This document shows positions 49,521 to 59,971 of a stretch of 64,000 nt of DNA, in pieces. The position numbers were made by a program, and so were the translations under genes. Origin of the DNA: Citrobacter sp. (GTDB lineage: Bacteria > Pseudomonadota > Gammaproteobacteria > Enterobacterales > Enterobacteriaceae); assembly GCA_019415335.1 (NCBI GenBank), contig DXKH01000082.1:1-64000 (forward strand). The letters run 5' to 3'. Every line of letters begins with the position of its first letter. The stretch's first letter is position 1. The notes beneath the pieces are model-generated. The model searched no databases. It saw only the letters and a program-made list of their open reading frames with translations, and was not told the DNA's origin.

Positions 49521-50477
49521 CTATGATGCCACACCCTGAAAGGTTTTTCGCCATTCAGCCGGGCTGACACCGAAGCGGGACTTAAAATGCTGACGCCAGG
49601 TCACCGGAGAGAGAAAACCGACCTGCTCAGCGATACGCTCAATGGGAAGCCGGGTGGATTCCAGCAGTTCCTGGCTGCGGCGCAGACGTTCATTGATCAG
49701 CCATTCTGCAACGCTTGAGCCAGTCGCTTTCATAAAATGACGGGTCAGGGTGCGGCGACTCATCATCACCTTTTGCGCCAGAGAATCCAGATCGTGCTGT
49801 TCGTGGCTATGCTGGCGAAGGTAGTCCAGCAGGCCGTTAATCCGTTGATCCTGGGTATTTTTTGCCACCGGTTGGGCAATAAACTGCGCCTGACCCCCCT
49901 CGCGATGCGGTGGCACAATCATCCGGCGTGCAATCTGATTCGCCACCGTACTGCCAAACCGCTGGCGGATGAGATACAGACAACAGTCGAGCGCGGCGGC
50001 GGTACCGGCCGAGGTGATGATGCCATCATCGTCGACGTACAGGGCGTTGATGTCCAGGTGCGCGGCGGGAAAACGCGCCTGAAAATCGGCTTCAAACTCC
50101 CAGTGGGTGGCGGCGCGCCTGCCATCCAGCAGTCCTGCATAACCGAGCACAAAGGCGCCAAGGCATAACCCGACCACCTGGGCGCCGTTTTGCCGGGCCT
50201 GAACCAGCGCATCAAGCAGCGATTGCGGCGGGCGGATCGCGGTCGTTCCCCACCAGGGGACTATCACGATATCGGCAGCGGTCACCGCCTCAAATCCCTG
50301 AGTGGCGGTAACGGAAAAGCCCTCCGCAGAGGTGACGGTGCCGGGGGCTTCCGCGCAAATCTGCACCGCAAAGCGCTTCTTCGTTGCCGCTTTTTCACCG
50401 AACATGATGCACGGCACCGAGAAATGAAACGGACTGAAATCTTCAACGGCGACGATCGTGACGCTAACGGGGCGCAT
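49521..50477 (-). CDS. GlxA-type AraC regulator with DJ-1/PfpI domain
   Basis: A 318-residue regulator. Residues 1-195 form a class-I-glutamine-amidotransferase-like (DJ-1/PfpI) domain with Cys in GLCLGAFVLGYAGLLDGRRA and the ATHW segment; residues 210-318 carry the AraC double HTH (LDSLAQKVMMSRRTLTRHFM, IERIAEQVGFLSPVTWRQHF). It follows the metallo-hydrolase gene by 19 bases in the same direction, with GAGGAG ahead of the ATG, so both form an operon. Ligand and targets unknown. It ends 34 bases before lacI, so the lacI promoter lies in its 3' end. Confidence 0.8.
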   Translation of the reverse strand: MRPVSVTIVAVEDFSPFHFSVPCIMFGEKAATKKRFAVQICAEAPGTVTSAEGFSVTATQGFEAVTAADIVIVPWWGTTAIRPPQSLLDALVQARQNGAQVVGLCLGAFVLGYAGLLDGRRAATHWEFEADFQARFPAAHLDINALYVDDDGIITSAGTAAALDCCLYLIRQRFGSTVANQIARRMIVPPHREGGQAQFIAQPVAKNTQDQRINGLLDYLRQHSHEQHDLDSLAQKVMMSRRTLTRHFMKATGSSVAEWLINERLRRSQELLESTRLPIERIAEQVGFLSPVTWRQHFKSRFGVSPAEWRKTFQGVAS

Positions 50478-50496
50478 ACCACTCCTCGGCTGGGGA

Positions 50497-51273
50497 TTAA
50501 AATATCAGGGTTTCTCCATCTTCCGGCACCCGGACGCATTCTGCAATCTGGTTATCGCGGGCGTATTCTCTGAGCGCCGCGCGCGTCAGCAGGCAGTGGT
50601 TTATCGCCTCCATGTGAATCGCCACAATCTGCGCGTTGGGCAGAACAAAGTGGGTTTTCAACACATCTTCAGCCCCCATGATGATGGCGCCAAAACCGAT
50701 CACGTGGGCAAATCCGGCGTTCAGGACCACCACATCCGGCTGGAAAGAAACCATATTGGCTTCGACTTCTTCGCGCCAGATGGTATCGCCGACCAGATAC
50801 AGCGTTTTTTCTTGCGGATGCTGGAAAACAACCCCGCAGGCATCGCCCAACCGCTCAGCCATGGCGGGAATGGCGTACAGCCGGTCAGAGCCGTGCTGGC
50901 CGCCCGTTTTACGCAGGGTGATGTCGCCAAACCGGGTGTTGTCCGTCAGGACGGTGAGTTGACTAAAACCCTGCTCCCGCAGGATTTGTGCGTCCTGTTC
51001 GTTCTGCACATAAATCGGTTTCTCTTTCGGTACGACGTTTGCGGCGACCTCGTCCCAATGGTCGGCATGGAGATGGGTGACGATCAGCACATCGGCCTGC
51101 AACAGGGTGTCGATATCGCAGGGAAGTTCCACCGTCGGATTACGGATGTCGGCCCGCGCCGTGCCGGGAAAACCGGGATATGCGCCTTGCGGGGCGAGCA
51201 TCGGATCGATGAGAAACGTTTTACCACCAAAGGAGATCAACTGGGTGGCGTTGCGAATAAGGGTAATGTTCAT
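50497..51273 (-). CDS. Metallo-beta-lactamase-fold hydrolase (UlaG-like)
   Basis: A 258-residue hydrolase with the metal-binding motif VTHLHADHWDE, further metal ligands at YLVGDTIWREE and VAIHMEAINHCL. Lactonase-like MBL proteins such as UlaG have this layout. It is paired with a GlxA-type regulator; the pair looks like a small-molecule detoxification or catabolic module. Substrate unknown. Upstream, the divergent region leads to mmuM. Confidence 0.75.
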   Translation of the reverse strand: MNITLIRNATQLISFGGKTFLIDPMLAPQGAYPGFPGTARADIRNPTVELPCDIDTLLQADVLIVTHLHADHWDEVAANVVPKEKPIYVQNEQDAQILREQGFSQLTVLTDNTRFGDITLRKTGGQHGSDRLYAIPAMAERLGDACGVVFQHPQEKTLYLVGDTIWREEVEANMVSFQPDVVVLNAGFAHVIGFGAIIMGAEDVLKTHFVLPNAQIVAIHMEAINHCLLTRAALREYARDNQIAECVRVPEDGETLIF

Positions 51274-51664
51274 GGTGATACTCCACGTGAGGGGTCAGTG
51301 GTGTCATCGTAGAGTGTTGACCAGAAGCTGAATGTGGGCAAATGGGCGAATAGCGATGAGATTGGGCCAATTGTCTGCCTCACCCATTTGCATGAGGTGC
51401 AACAGAACGTTCCCACTTTCGTCTTAGCGCCGGAGGATTTTTCCCCTGCCAGAGTGTAGATAACCCCCTGAAGTGGAGGCGTTATGAGCTGGCGACCCAT
51501 TCTGTATCTGATTGTGACTCCTGATCCTGCATTAAGCGCCCGGCGCGGGTTTCTGCGGCTGGTGCAACGCTGACGATATGTCGGGAATTGCGCACGAGCG
51601 CGGATCCCCGTCGCTGGCGCTGTGTTAGGGTGACTGTTCTCGTCCATAAAACAGGAGCCTTATC
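51274..51664. other. Divergent intergenic region upstream of mmuM
   Basis: Holds the promoters of the MBL-fold hydrolase gene and of mmuM, and one small ORF described separately. No trace of mmuP was seen here, although it precedes mmuM in E. coli. Confidence 0.4.
51484..51573 (+). CDS. Possible 29-residue small protein or leader peptide
   Basis: ATG is preceded by TGGAGGCG at good distance and encodes MSWRPILYLIVTPDPALSAR plus nine residues, with a short hydrophobic start. It lies 91 bases ahead of mmuM. The ribosome-binding site is the only support; it may be chance. Confidence 0.25.
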   Translation: MSWRPILYLIVTPDPALSARRGFLRLVQR

Positions 51665-52597
51665 ATGTCGCAACATAATCCGTTAAGCGCCCTTCTGGAT
51701 AAGCAGGATTTCCTGTTGCTGGATGGCGCATTGGCGACGGAGCTGGAAGCGCGCGGATGTCATATAGCCGACAGCCTGTGGTCAGCGAAAATCCTGCTGG
51801 AAAACCCGGAGCTCATCCGCGAAGTGCACCTGGACTATTTTCGGGCGGGGGCGCAGTGCGCCATTACCGCCAGTTATCAGGCGACGCCAGCGGGATTTGC
51901 CGCCTGCGGCTTTGATGAGGCGCAGGCGAAAGCGCTGATTGGTAAAAGTGTCGAACTGGCGCGTAAAGCGCGTGAGGCGTATCTGGCAGAAAATCCGCAG
52001 GCGGGCACGCTGCTGGTCGCTGGCTCCGTCGGGCCCTACGGCGCGTTTCTGGCTGATGGTTCGGAGTATCGCGGAGATTACGTGCTGAGCCGCGAAGCCT
52101 TTCAGGCGTTCCACCGTCCGCGCGTGGAGGCGTTACTGGATGCCGGAGCTGATCTGCTGGCCTGTGAAACGCTACCGAATTTTGCCGAGATTCAGGCGCT
52201 GGCGGCGTTGTTAACCGCATATCCGCGTGCGCGTGCGTGGCTCTCTTTTACCCTGCGCGACAGCGAGCATCTGAGCGACGGCACACCGCTACGCGAGGTT
52301 GTGGCATTTCTCGAACATTATCCGCAGGTGGTGGCGGTGGGGATCAACTGTATTGCCCTGGACCAGGCTACCGCCGCTTTACGGCATCTGCACGGCATAA
52401 CGGCGCTGCCGCTGGTGGTCTATCCGAACAGCGGAGAGCATTACGATGCGAGCAGCAAAAGCTGGCATCACCACGATGAATCGTGTGCGCGCCTGGCGGA
52501 TTACCTGCCGCGGTGGCAGGCTGCCGGGGCGAAGTTGATTGGCGGGTGCTGTCGCACCACGCCAGAAGATATCGCCGCGTTGAACGCGCAGCGCTGA
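51665..52597 (+). CDS. mmuM: MmuM, homocysteine S-methyltransferase
   Basis: A 310-residue Zn-dependent methyltransferase that uses S-methylmethionine (or SAM) to methylate homocysteine to methionine. The zinc-binding Cys pair is in LIGGCCRTTPEDI near the C-terminus with the third Cys in VGINCIAL; DGALATELEARGC is the typical N-terminus. The permease gene mmuP is not upstream, so S-methylmethionine must enter by another system or the enzyme serves SAM salvage. AGGAGCC precedes the ATG. Confidence 0.92.
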   Translation: MSQHNPLSALLDKQDFLLLDGALATELEARGCHIADSLWSAKILLENPELIREVHLDYFRAGAQCAITASYQATPAGFAACGFDEAQAKALIGKSVELARKAREAYLAENPQAGTLLVAGSVGPYGAFLADGSEYRGDYVLSREAFQAFHRPRVEALLDAGADLLACETLPNFAEIQALAALLTAYPRARAWLSFTLRDSEHLSDGTPLREVVAFLEHYPQVVAVGINCIALDQATAALRHLHGITALPLVVYPNSGEHYDASSKSWHHHDESCARLADYLPRWQAAGAKLIGGCCRTTPEDIAALNAQR

Positions 52598-52619
52598 GTT
52601 TGTGCGGGGAGGCGGCTGG

Positions 52620-52733
52620 TGCCTTACCCGGCCTACAACTGTAATTGCCTGATGGTGCTACGCTTATCAGGCCTACAGCTGTAGCGGATAAGTAGGCCCG
52701 ATAAGGCGTTAGCCGCCATCGGGCGACGAACCA
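52620..52733. repeat. REP/BIME cluster between mmuM and afuC
   Basis: Three REP-type palindromes (GCCTTACCCGGCCTACA, GCTACGCTTATCAGGCCTAC, and GTAGGCCCGATAAGGCGTTA) in alternating orientation lie between the convergent genes. Confidence 0.85.
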
Positions 52734-53780
52734 TCATGCCGCATCGGCTAACACAAACATGCCGTACGGGTGGATTTCGAGGAAATACTGCTCGCCAATA
52801 TCCGGTTGCAGGCGTGTCGCGTTGACCTGTAACAGAATCTCCTGCCCGTGCCACTCCACCGTCACCTCATACTGCGGTCCCATATAGGCCACATGCCGAA
52901 TCACACAGCGCTGACTCTCCTCTCCGCGATCGCTTAAGGTAATCGCTTCCGGGCGCACGCCTACGGTGCCATTGCCCTGGGATGCAAAATGCGCGGGGCG
53001 GGGCAGGCGATAACCGTAGATATCGACGGCATCCTTGCTAAAGTGGGCCGGGAACAGGTTGGCGTCGCCCATGAAACTCGCCATAAAGCGGGACGCAGGC
53101 TGACGATAGAGATCCTGCGGCGAACCGATCTGCATGATATGCCCCTTGTTCATCACCAGCACGGTGTCGGAAACCGCAAAGGCTTCGCTCTGATCGTGGG
53201 TCACGTACAGTGAAGTAATATCAAACTGCTTTTGCAGCTCGCGGATCTTATCGCGCATGCTGCGGCGCAGGTTGGCGTCGAGGTTACTCAACGGTTCGTC
53301 AAACAACAGCACCTTCGGTTTGAGGATCAGCGCGCGCGCCAGCGCCACGCGCTGCTGCTGACCGCCGGAGATCTGATCGACATAGCGGTCCTCGAATCCT
53401 TCCAGATCGACCATCGCCAGCGCCTCTTTCACCCGCGTTTTCACATCGGCACGCGACACGCCCAGCATCTTCAGACCGTAGCCGACGTTTTCCCCCAGCG
53501 ACATATGCGGGAACAGCGCATATGACTGGAACACCATACAGATATCACGCTGTTGAATAGAACGATGGGTGACGTCTTCGCCATCAATAAAAATCTGTCC
53601 TTCGCTCGGTTTTTCCAGACCGGCGACCAGGCGCAGAATGGTGGTCTTGCCGCAGCCGGACGGGCCCAGCAGCGTCACCATCTGCCCTTGTGGGATGGTG
53701 AGATTGATATTGTCGATAACCGTGTTGCTGCCGAATCGTTTGGTGACGTTGCGCAGTTCAACGAAATTTTTCTGGCTCAT
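52734..53780 (-). CDS. afuC: AfuC, ABC transporter ATP-binding protein
   Basis: A 348-residue ATPase with Walker [10 protein letters not shown], signature [15 protein letters not shown] and Walker [13 protein letters not shown], followed by a C-terminal TOBE-like domain ([10 protein letters not shown]). The sequence is close to E. coli AfuC. It energises AfuAB uptake. The start at 53780 (MSQKNFVEL) gives the E. coli length and has GGAG upstream; an ATG at 53792 overlaps the afuB stop. Last gene of the six-gene unit. Confidence 0.92.
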   Translation of the reverse strand: MSQKNFVELRNVTKRFGSNTVIDNINLTIPQGQMVTLLGPSGCGKTTILRLVAGLEKPSEGQIFIDGEDVTHRSIQQRDICMVFQSYALFPHMSLGENVGYGLKMLGVSRADVKTRVKEALAMVDLEGFEDRYVDQISGGQQQRVALARALILKPKVLLFDEPLSNLDANLRRSMRDKIRELQKQFDITSLYVTHDQSEAFAVSDTVLVMNKGHIMQIGSPQDLYRQPASRFMASFMGDANLFPAHFSKDAVDIYGYRLPRPAHFASQGNGTVGVRPEAITLSDRGEESQRCVIRHVAYMGPQYEVTVEWHGQEILLQVNATRLQPDIGEQYFLEIHPYGMFVLADAA

Positions 53781-53791
53781 AGTGCGCTCCA

Positions 53792-55870
53792 TTACGCCTG
53801 GTTTTTGGCTTTAGACCGGGAGATACGTGCTTCCCCAATCAGCCAGTCAAAGATGAAAATAATCGCCAGCATCACCACGATCAGAATCGACCCGTAGGCA
53901 ATTGCCACGCCGTATTCGCCGTCTTCCACGCGGTTCAGAATGTAGGCCGTTGCCACGCGGGTGTCCGGGGTGACGAGGAAGACAATCGCGCTGACGGTAG
54001 TGATGGCGCGCACGAAGCTGTAGATCAGCGCCGAGAGAATGGCCGGACGCAGCAGCGGCAACAGAATGTGTGTAATGGTGCGTAAGCTCCCGGCACGCAG
54101 ACTGAGCGAGGCTTCATCCAGTGATTTATCGATCTGGCCGAGTCCGGCGATCCCCGCGCGAATACCGACCGGGACGTTACGCATCACCATCGAGATAATG
54201 ACAATCGCCGCCGTGCCGGTGAGGTACACCGGAGCGCTGTTAAAGGCGAGGATGTAGGAAACGCCCGCCACGGTGCCCGGTACGGCAAAGCACAACATGG
54301 TGGTGAACTCGATGGTCTTTTTGCCTTTGAACTGCTGACGCACCACAACCCAGGCGATCAGCAGACCGAAGGCGGCGGTGATCGGCGCGGCAATCCCGGC
54401 ATACAACAGAGTATCGAGCAGCGAAGGCCATGCGCCGTCACTCATCCCCTGACCAAACAGTTTGATGAAGTTATCCAGCGTCAGGGTGTAGTCCACGCCC
54501 CAGTTCACGGTGAAGCTGCCGTAGAAAATGCTGCCATAGAGTAGGGCGTTAAAGGCAATCCATATCGCCAGGATCGCCACCACGCCCCAGACCAGGGTGA
54601 CCGGAAGCGGCTGCACGTCGCCACGGTACGATTTTCCGGAAACGGTGACGTAAGAGCGCTTGCCAATCCACATGTACTGTATACAGAACACCAGCAGCGA
54701 GAACAGCAGCAGGAACGCGCCCAGTGTACTGGCTGCCTGGTAATCAAGCTGCGAGCCGGTGATGTAGAAGTAAATTTGCGTTGCCAGCACGTCGAAGTTA
54801 CCGCCGAGCACCAGCGGGTTACTGAAGTCGGCCAGCGACTGCACGATGACAATCAGGAAGGCGTTCGCCAGCGCCGGTTTCAGCAGTGGGACAAACACGC
54901 CGTTAAACGTCTGCCAGCGACTGGCGCGCAGGGTATATGACGCCTCTTCCAGCGACGGGTGAATGGTTTTGATCGCGCCGTCGAGGATCATAAACGCCAT
55001 CGGGGTAAACGCCAGCACTTGTGCCAGCCAGATGCCGGTAAATCCGTACAGCCAGTTGGTGTTGGTCAATCCGAACCAGTCGACCATCAATTCGGTTACA
55101 TAGCCGGAACGCCCCATCATCAGCGTGACGCCCAGCCCCACCACAAACGGCGGCGTGACGATTGGCAGAATCGAAAAGATACGACCAATAATGGCGCTGC
55201 GTTGGGCGATACGGGTGGTATAAATCGCCAGCACCAGGCCGAAGAAGGTACAGCCGATACCCACCGCAATCGACAGGGCGATAGAGTTGAGGATCACCTG
55301 AATGATGTGCGCCTGCGACAGCACATTCATAAACGCCAGCGGCGCGAACTCCCCGGCGTCGTTGGTGAACATCGGGATGAAAATGGCGATGCTCGGCCAG
55401 ACGATAAAGATGCCGATGAGCGCCACGATAGTGACCAGCGAACCGATCACAAACCGATCGCCGCCCAGCCATTCGAGGCGGGTCAGCGCCAGCGTCATGA
55501 TCGCCCCTAGGGCGACAAACAGCACTATGGTGGCGTAGCCAAGACCGCGCCCTTCAACCGTGGCGCTGATGACGATAAACGCCATACACAACAGCGCCCA
55601 GCCCGCATCGAGGGTGTGGCGGCTGCGCTGTTCGCGTCTGGCTTCGTGGAACGGGCGTATCAGCAGCAGGCTCGGCAGCAGATACCATAGCCAACTGATA
55701 TTGAACTGTGACCAGCCGTAGGCCTCGAGGATTTCATCGCTCGTGGATTCCAGCAGACCGTAATCCAGGCTCCAGCTCGGCAGCAGGACGAAGGCCAGCC
55801 AGCCGAGTAAAACCCAAAGGAATATCGCATCCCGCTTTTTCACAGGATGGAGTGCAAGTGTGTGTGACAT
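53792..55870 (-). CDS. afuB: AfuB, ABC transporter permease (two-domain)
   Basis: A 692-residue inner-membrane protein with two fused permease domains of the FbpB/Thiamine-type group. Each half has the EAA loop for Afu[21 protein letters not shown] in the first and [20 protein letters not shown] in the second. The start at 55870 (MSHTLALHP) is preferred to 55888. It is separated from afuA by a REP-type element. Expected substrates are discussed under afuA. Confidence 0.9.
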   Translation of the reverse strand: MSHTLALHPVKKRDAIFLWVLLGWLAFVLLPSWSLDYGLLESTSDEILEAYGWSQFNISWLWYLLPSLLLIRPFHEARREQRSRHTLDAGWALLCMAFIVISATVEGRGLGYATIVLFVALGAIMTLALTRLEWLGGDRFVIGSLVTIVALIGIFIVWPSIAIFIPMFTNDAGEFAPLAFMNVLSQAHIIQVILNSIALSIAVGIGCTFFGLVLAIYTTRIAQRSAIIGRIFSILPIVTPPFVVGLGVTLMMGRSGYVTELMVDWFGLTNTNWLYGFTGIWLAQVLAFTPMAFMILDGAIKTIHPSLEEASYTLRASRWQTFNGVFVPLLKPALANAFLIVIVQSLADFSNPLVLGGNFDVLATQIYFYITGSQLDYQAASTLGAFLLLFSLLVFCIQYMWIGKRSYVTVSGKSYRGDVQPLPVTLVWGVVAILAIWIAFNALLYGSIFYGSFTVNWGVDYTLTLDNFIKLFGQGMSDGAWPSLLDTLLYAGIAAPITAAFGLLIAWVVVRQQFKGKKTIEFTTMLCFAVPGTVAGVSYILAFNSAPVYLTGTAAIVIISMVMRNVPVGIRAGIAGLGQIDKSLDEASLSLRAGSLRTITHILLPLLRPAILSALIYSFVRAITTVSAIVFLVTPDTRVATAYILNRVEDGEYGVAIAYGSILIVVMLAIIFIFDWLIGEARISRSKAKNQA

Positions 55871-55889
55871 ACGTTTTCCGGTGTTCAAT

Positions 55890-55980
55890 CCCGAGTAGGC
55901 CGGATAAGCGTGAGCGGCATCCGGTATTCAGGGTGACGATGGTTGCCGGGTGGCGGCATTGCCTTACCCGGCCTACGTAA
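55890..55980. repeat. REP/BIME element between afuA and afuB
   Basis: GTAGGCCGGATAAGCGTGAG and, further on, GCCTTACCCGGCCTACG are inverted REP units. In this place they would protect the upstream afuA message from 3' decay and so raise binding protein over permease. Confidence 0.85.
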
Positions 55981-56009
55981 CCTTAACGTCAGGAAGTCAT
56001 CGTGCGGGT

Positions 56010-57041
56010 TTATTTACCCATCTTCACTTCGCTGACCCATTTATTGATCAACGCTTTACGGACATCCGTTGAGCCGTATTTGTCCATGTCGTAGTTGATA
56101 AGCTTCAGGTCGTCGAGCTTCAGTGAGTTCGGCGAGGTTTCGGCAGTGGTGTTGGTCAGGATTTGATAGGACTTACCTTTCTTCCACGCCAGTTCCTGTG
56201 CGTCTTTTGACAGTACCCAATCGACGAACAGTTTGGCGTTGTCGAGGTTGCGTGCCCCTTTCAGGATGCTGACGCCGCCGATCTCATAACCGGTACCTTC
56301 ACACGGGGAAATCAGCTCCAGCGGTGCGCCCTGTTCTTTTTCCAGCGAGTAGTCATGCAGGAAGCCAATGCCGATGGCGGTTTCGCCACGAGCCGCGTTA
56401 CGCGCCGGGGCAATACCGGATTTGGTGTACTGCGAGACGTTGGCGTTCAGTTGTTTCAGGTAATCAAAGGCCTGATCGTCACCCCAGAGTTGGGCGAAAG
56501 TGGCCAGCGCGGTGTAGGCGGTGCCGGAGCTTTGCGGATCGGCAATCTGAATTTCGCCTTTGTATTCCGGTTTGGTCAGATCTTTCCAGCATTTCGGCAC
56601 CGGCAGGTTTTTCTCTTTCAGGCGCTGGGTGTTGACACCGAAACCGAGGATGCCTACGTAGACTGCGGAAGAGAGGTTGCCTTTCACTTTTGCCGGATCG
56701 CGGAATTTCTCCATCACCTGTTCCAGGTTCGGGGATTTGTACGGCTGCAGCAGGCCCATTTCACCGGCCTGAGACTGCGGGTCCAGCGTGCCGCCGTACC
56801 AGACGTCGGCCTGCGGGTTTTTCTTCTCGGCATCGACCTTCGCCAGCGTACTGCCAGAGCCGTTGCGAATAAACGACGTTTTCACATCATATTTTTCGCC
56901 AAAGGCTTTGGTTTCCGCTTCGCACATCTCGTTGGTCGCACTGCAATAGACCACCAGACGACCTTTGGCGTGTGCGGCACCCGATAAGGTCGCCAGCGCA
57001 ACGGCGGAGGCTATCAGAGTAGAGGTAAGGGTCATTTTCAT
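56010..57041 (-). CDS. afuA: AfuA, periplasmic substrate-binding protein
   Basis: A 343-residue exported protein with signal peptide MKMTLTSTLIASAVALATLS to AHA. The mature part is a type-II periplasmic binding fold (RLVVYCSATNEMCEAETKAF, NPQADVWYGGTLDPQ, GFGVNTQRL). Although annotated as ferric-iron binding, work on Actinobacillus and Citrobacter rodentium AfuA showed binding of hexose- and heptose-phosphates. The upstream UhpABC-like genes fit that substrate class. Its ATG overlaps the stop of the UhpC-like gene by four bases, so it is co-transcribed with the sensors. Confidence 0.9.
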   Translation of the reverse strand: MKMTLTSTLIASAVALATLSGAAHAKGRLVVYCSATNEMCEAETKAFGEKYDVKTSFIRNGSGSTLAKVDAEKKNPQADVWYGGTLDPQSQAGEMGLLQPYKSPNLEQVMEKFRDPAKVKGNLSSAVYVGILGFGVNTQRLKEKNLPVPKCWKDLTKPEYKGEIQIADPQSSGTAYTALATFAQLWGDDQAFDYLKQLNANVSQYTKSGIAPARNAARGETAIGIGFLHDYSLEKEQGAPLELISPCEGTGYEIGGVSILKGARNLDNAKLFVDWVLSKDAQELAWKKGKSYQILTNTTAETSPNSLKLDDLKLINYDMDKYGSTDVRKALINKWVSEVKMGK

Positions 57042-58342
57042 TGTTTTATCCTTTGACTGAGAGTGGTGGTGATGCCCGCCATCAGCAGTGGCATCAGCAG
57101 TAAACCCATAAGTACGGCGGCGACCGAGAGCAAACTGAACATCCCCGACCAGCCGTAACGTTCAATGACCAGCGACAGAGGCCAGCCCGCCAGCGCTGCC
57201 CCCAGATAGGCGAACAGGCCGAGAAAACCGGTGATTGAGCCTGACGCCGATTTGTGTCCGCATTCCACCGCCGCCAGGCCAATCAACATTTGTGGGCCAA
57301 AGACAAAAAAGCCCACCGTAAAAAAACAGACGGCCAGCAGGGCGTAATGATGAACCGGTGCCAGCCATATCGCGGCGACGGAGACCATCAGACCCAGCGT
57401 AAACAGCAAAATCATCGGCGCCCGCTGACCGCTAAACAGCAGGTCCGACCCCCAACCGGCAAACAGCGCGCCGAGGAGTCCGCCGACTTCAAACAGCATC
57501 ACCGTAGCGTTGGCGCTGAGCAGGTTGACGCCATGACTTTCCGTCAGCCAGATGTTGCCCCAGTCGTTGAGCGCAATGCGGATCAGATAGACCAGTACAT
57601 ACGAAACGCCCAGCAGCCAGATCATCGGGTTTTTCAGCATCGTGGTGCGCAGCATTTGCCACAGCCCCATCGGCGGACTTTGCTGCTCCTGGCGCAGTTC
57701 CAGCGGATCGTTACGCCAGTTGCCGACGGAGGGTAAGCCCTCTTCCTGGGGGGTGCCTTTCAGTTGCAGCGCTAACCCCATTCCCAGTGCCATGCTGATT
57801 ATCCCTGGCATCAGCATCGCGGCCTGCCAGCCCCACCAGTGGGCGGCGAAGGCGCTAATCAGCGGGATAATCGCCCCCCCAATGTTGATCGACATATTCC
57901 AGCAGCCCCACCAGAAGCCGCGTTCGTTACGCGAATACCAGTGGGTCAGCAGGCGAGCACAGGGCGGCCATCCCCAGCCCTGAAAAAAGCCGTTCAGCGT
58001 CCAGACCGCCAGCAGCAGCGTCAACGACTCACCAAAGGCAAACACCACGTTCAGCAGGCCGGTAGCGAACAGGCCCACGCCCATAAACCAACGCTGTCCG
58101 TGGCTGTCATGCCACAGCCCGGCGGTAAATTTCGACAGGCCGTAGGTCAGATAAAACAGAGAACCCAGCAGTCCGATGTCACTTTTATCCAGCCCGAGAT
58201 CGGTTTGCAGCGCTGGCAGCACGTAGTTGACGCTTTTTCGCGTCAGATAAAATGCGGCGTACCCGATGACCATGTACATCAGTAGCCGTGGACGCAGCGT
58301 CCGGTAACGTTGATTGATTTCAGTTGCTGCGCCTGCGTGCAT
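57038..58342 (-). CDS. UhpC-like sugar-phosphate sensor/transporter
   Basis: A 434-residue major-facilitator protein of the organophosphate:Pi antiporter family (YMVIGYAAFYLTRKSVNYVL at helix 1, GWGWPPCARLLTHWYSRNER after helix 4). In E. coli UhpC senses external glucose-6-phosphate for UhpB. The position between a UhpB-like kinase and afuA supports a sensory role, though transport is possible. Stop and afuA start overlap (57038-57041). Confidence 0.8.
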   Translation of the reverse strand: MHAGAATEINQRYRTLRPRLLMYMVIGYAAFYLTRKSVNYVLPALQTDLGLDKSDIGLLGSLFYLTYGLSKFTAGLWHDSHGQRWFMGVGLFATGLLNVVFAFGESLTLLLAVWTLNGFFQGWGWPPCARLLTHWYSRNERGFWWGCWNMSINIGGAIIPLISAFAAHWWGWQAAMLMPGIISMALGMGLALQLKGTPQEEGLPSVGNWRNDPLELRQEQQSPPMGLWQMLRTTMLKNPMIWLLGVSYVLVYLIRIALNDWGNIWLTESHGVNLLSANATVMLFEVGGLLGALFAGWGSDLLFSGQRAPMILLFTLGLMVSVAAIWLAPVHHYALLAVCFFTVGFFVFGPQMLIGLAAVECGHKSASGSITGFLGLFAYLGAALAGWPLSLVIERYGWSGMFSLLSVAAVLMGLLLMPLLMAGITTTLSQRIKQ

Positions 58343-58426
58343 AGCCGTCTCCGTTTTGTTGACTATAAGAAAGAGAAACCGAAAGGGGATGAGAGAAAGT
58401 CCGGAGTGACTAAGACTTTTTCCTGG

Positions 58427-59971
58427 TCAGAAGGCGATTTGTTGCAAATTTGTGGGCAAGTTAACACTTACCCGTGTACCGTGCCGCGATTCCAGCGCCA
58501 GTTCGCCCCCGAGGGCGCTGACCCGCTCGCGCATCCCCTGAATGCCGAAACCGGCCATTTTGTCTGCGCTGATCCCCACGCCGTTGTCGGTCACGTCCAG
58601 ATGCAAGACGTCTCCCTGCTGACGCAGAACAATGCGTACTTCGCTGGCCCCGGCGTGTTTACAGACGTTGTTGAGTAACTCCTGTAACAGCCGGTAGAGG
58701 GTGAAGCGCACCGTTTCATTCTCGGGCGTGGTGGCGAGTTGATAGTCAAACTGGCAGTGAATGCCGCGCTCCGTAAAGGCAAACTCGTTGAGCAGATGGA
58801 GCAGCGCCTCTTTGAACGACAGTTCGTCCAGCGCGGGCGGGCGAAGCTGGCGCAACAACTGGCGGGTGGAGTGATGGATTCGCCGGGCGAGATCGTTGAT
58901 CTGGCTGGCGGCGGCCTGGGCTTGCGCCGGATCGTGCGCCCGTTTTACCAGTTGCGACTGGATCTGAATGGCGGTGATGTTCTGCCCAATCTCGTCATGC
59001 AGTTCGCACGCCAGGCTCTTGCGCGTATCCTCTTCGGTATGCACCAGTTTCTCGGCCAGCGCCCGCCGCGCCGCCAGTTCCGCTTCCAGGCGCTGGCGGT
59101 AATGGTGCAGGTTTTGCGCCAGATGCTGCTGACGGCTGATGGCGATCCCCAGACCTATACCGAGCAGCGACTGCGTTGCGAGAAAGATCTCCAGTTCAAT
59201 CAGATTGCTGAAGCCCACGCCAACCTGGCGGGCGATGGTGATCATCATGCTTCCCAGCAGCCCAGAGAGCACGCCACCCTGCCAGCCGAATTTCCACGCC
59301 ATCACTACGTTGGGCAGAAACACCACAATCAGCAACAGGCGTTCAATCTCTGGCGACAGCACCATCTGAGTACCAATACCGATGATAAAAAACAGGCTGC
59401 ACCAGATGATTAACGAGGTACGCAGCGGCGGGTTATTGGTGTCCAGTCCCAGCAGGTGATAGCGATGCTGTTGGCGCAGAAACTCGAAGATCAGATAGAC
59501 GAACGGCGTCAGCAGTACGCCACCGGTGAACGATGCCAGTCCGAGCAGCATCGCCGGACTTTTGACAAACGGCGACAGCAGGGCGGCGTTGAGCAATGAA
59601 GCCGCCGTTACCGTGGCCAACAGTAGCGTCAGCCGCTGCCAGTAAAGGGGAAAACGATGCCAGAAGGTCTGCGCGAGGCTGGCGGGAATCATGCTGATAA
59701 GCGGCGTGGTCAGCAGAATATAGCCATTAAGCAGTTGCTCGCTGTGCAGCCAGAGCATCATCAGTATCGGCGGCAGCACCAGCGCGGGCCAGTAGCGGCG
59801 TGAAAGCAGGATCAGCAGCGCCAGGTAGACACCGTGCGGCAGGAACAGCGCCGCCTGCTGACCGTTGTGGGTCAGATAAAAACCGAGCGTCCACAACATC
59901 AGCCAGCCGGTGCCCCAGGCCAGCACGATAAACAGCGAGATGACGACGTGGCGGAGGCTGCGTGACATCAA
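58427..59971 (-). CDS. UhpB-like sensor histidine kinase with MASE1 domain
   Basis: A 514-residue kinase. The N-terminal half has eight or so membrane helices (MASE1 type, YLALLILLSRRYWPALVLPP). The HisKA_3 dimerisation box LACELHDEIGQNITAIQIQS contains the phospho-accepting His; the ATPase lobe has LLQELLNNVCKHAGASEVRI and DNGVGISADKMAGFGIQGMR. It is expected to phosphorylate the response regulator encoded just upstream (4-base overlap, 59968-59971) in answer to the UhpC-like sensor. Confidence 0.85.
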   Translation of the reverse strand: MMSRSLRHVVISLFIVLAWGTGWLMLWTLGFYLTHNGQQAALFLPHGVYLALLILLSRRYWPALVLPPILMMLWLHSEQLLNGYILLTTPLISMIPASLAQTFWHRFPLYWQRLTLLLATVTAASLLNAALLSPFVKSPAMLLGLASFTGGVLLTPFVYLIFEFLRQQHRYHLLGLDTNNPPLRTSLIIWCSLFFIIGIGTQMVLSPEIERLLLIVVFLPNVVMAWKFGWQGGVLSGLLGSMMITIARQVGVGFSNLIELEIFLATQSLLGIGLGIAISRQQHLAQNLHHYRQRLEAELAARRALAEKLVHTEEDTRKSLACELHDEIGQNITAIQIQSQLVKRAHDPAQAQAAASQINDLARRIHHSTRQLLRQLRPPALDELSFKEALLHLLNEFAFTERGIHCQFDYQLATTPENETVRFTLYRLLQELLNNVCKHAGASEVRIVLRQQGDVLHLDVTDNGVGISADKMAGFGIQGMRERVSALGGELALESRHGTRVSVNLPTNLQQIAF

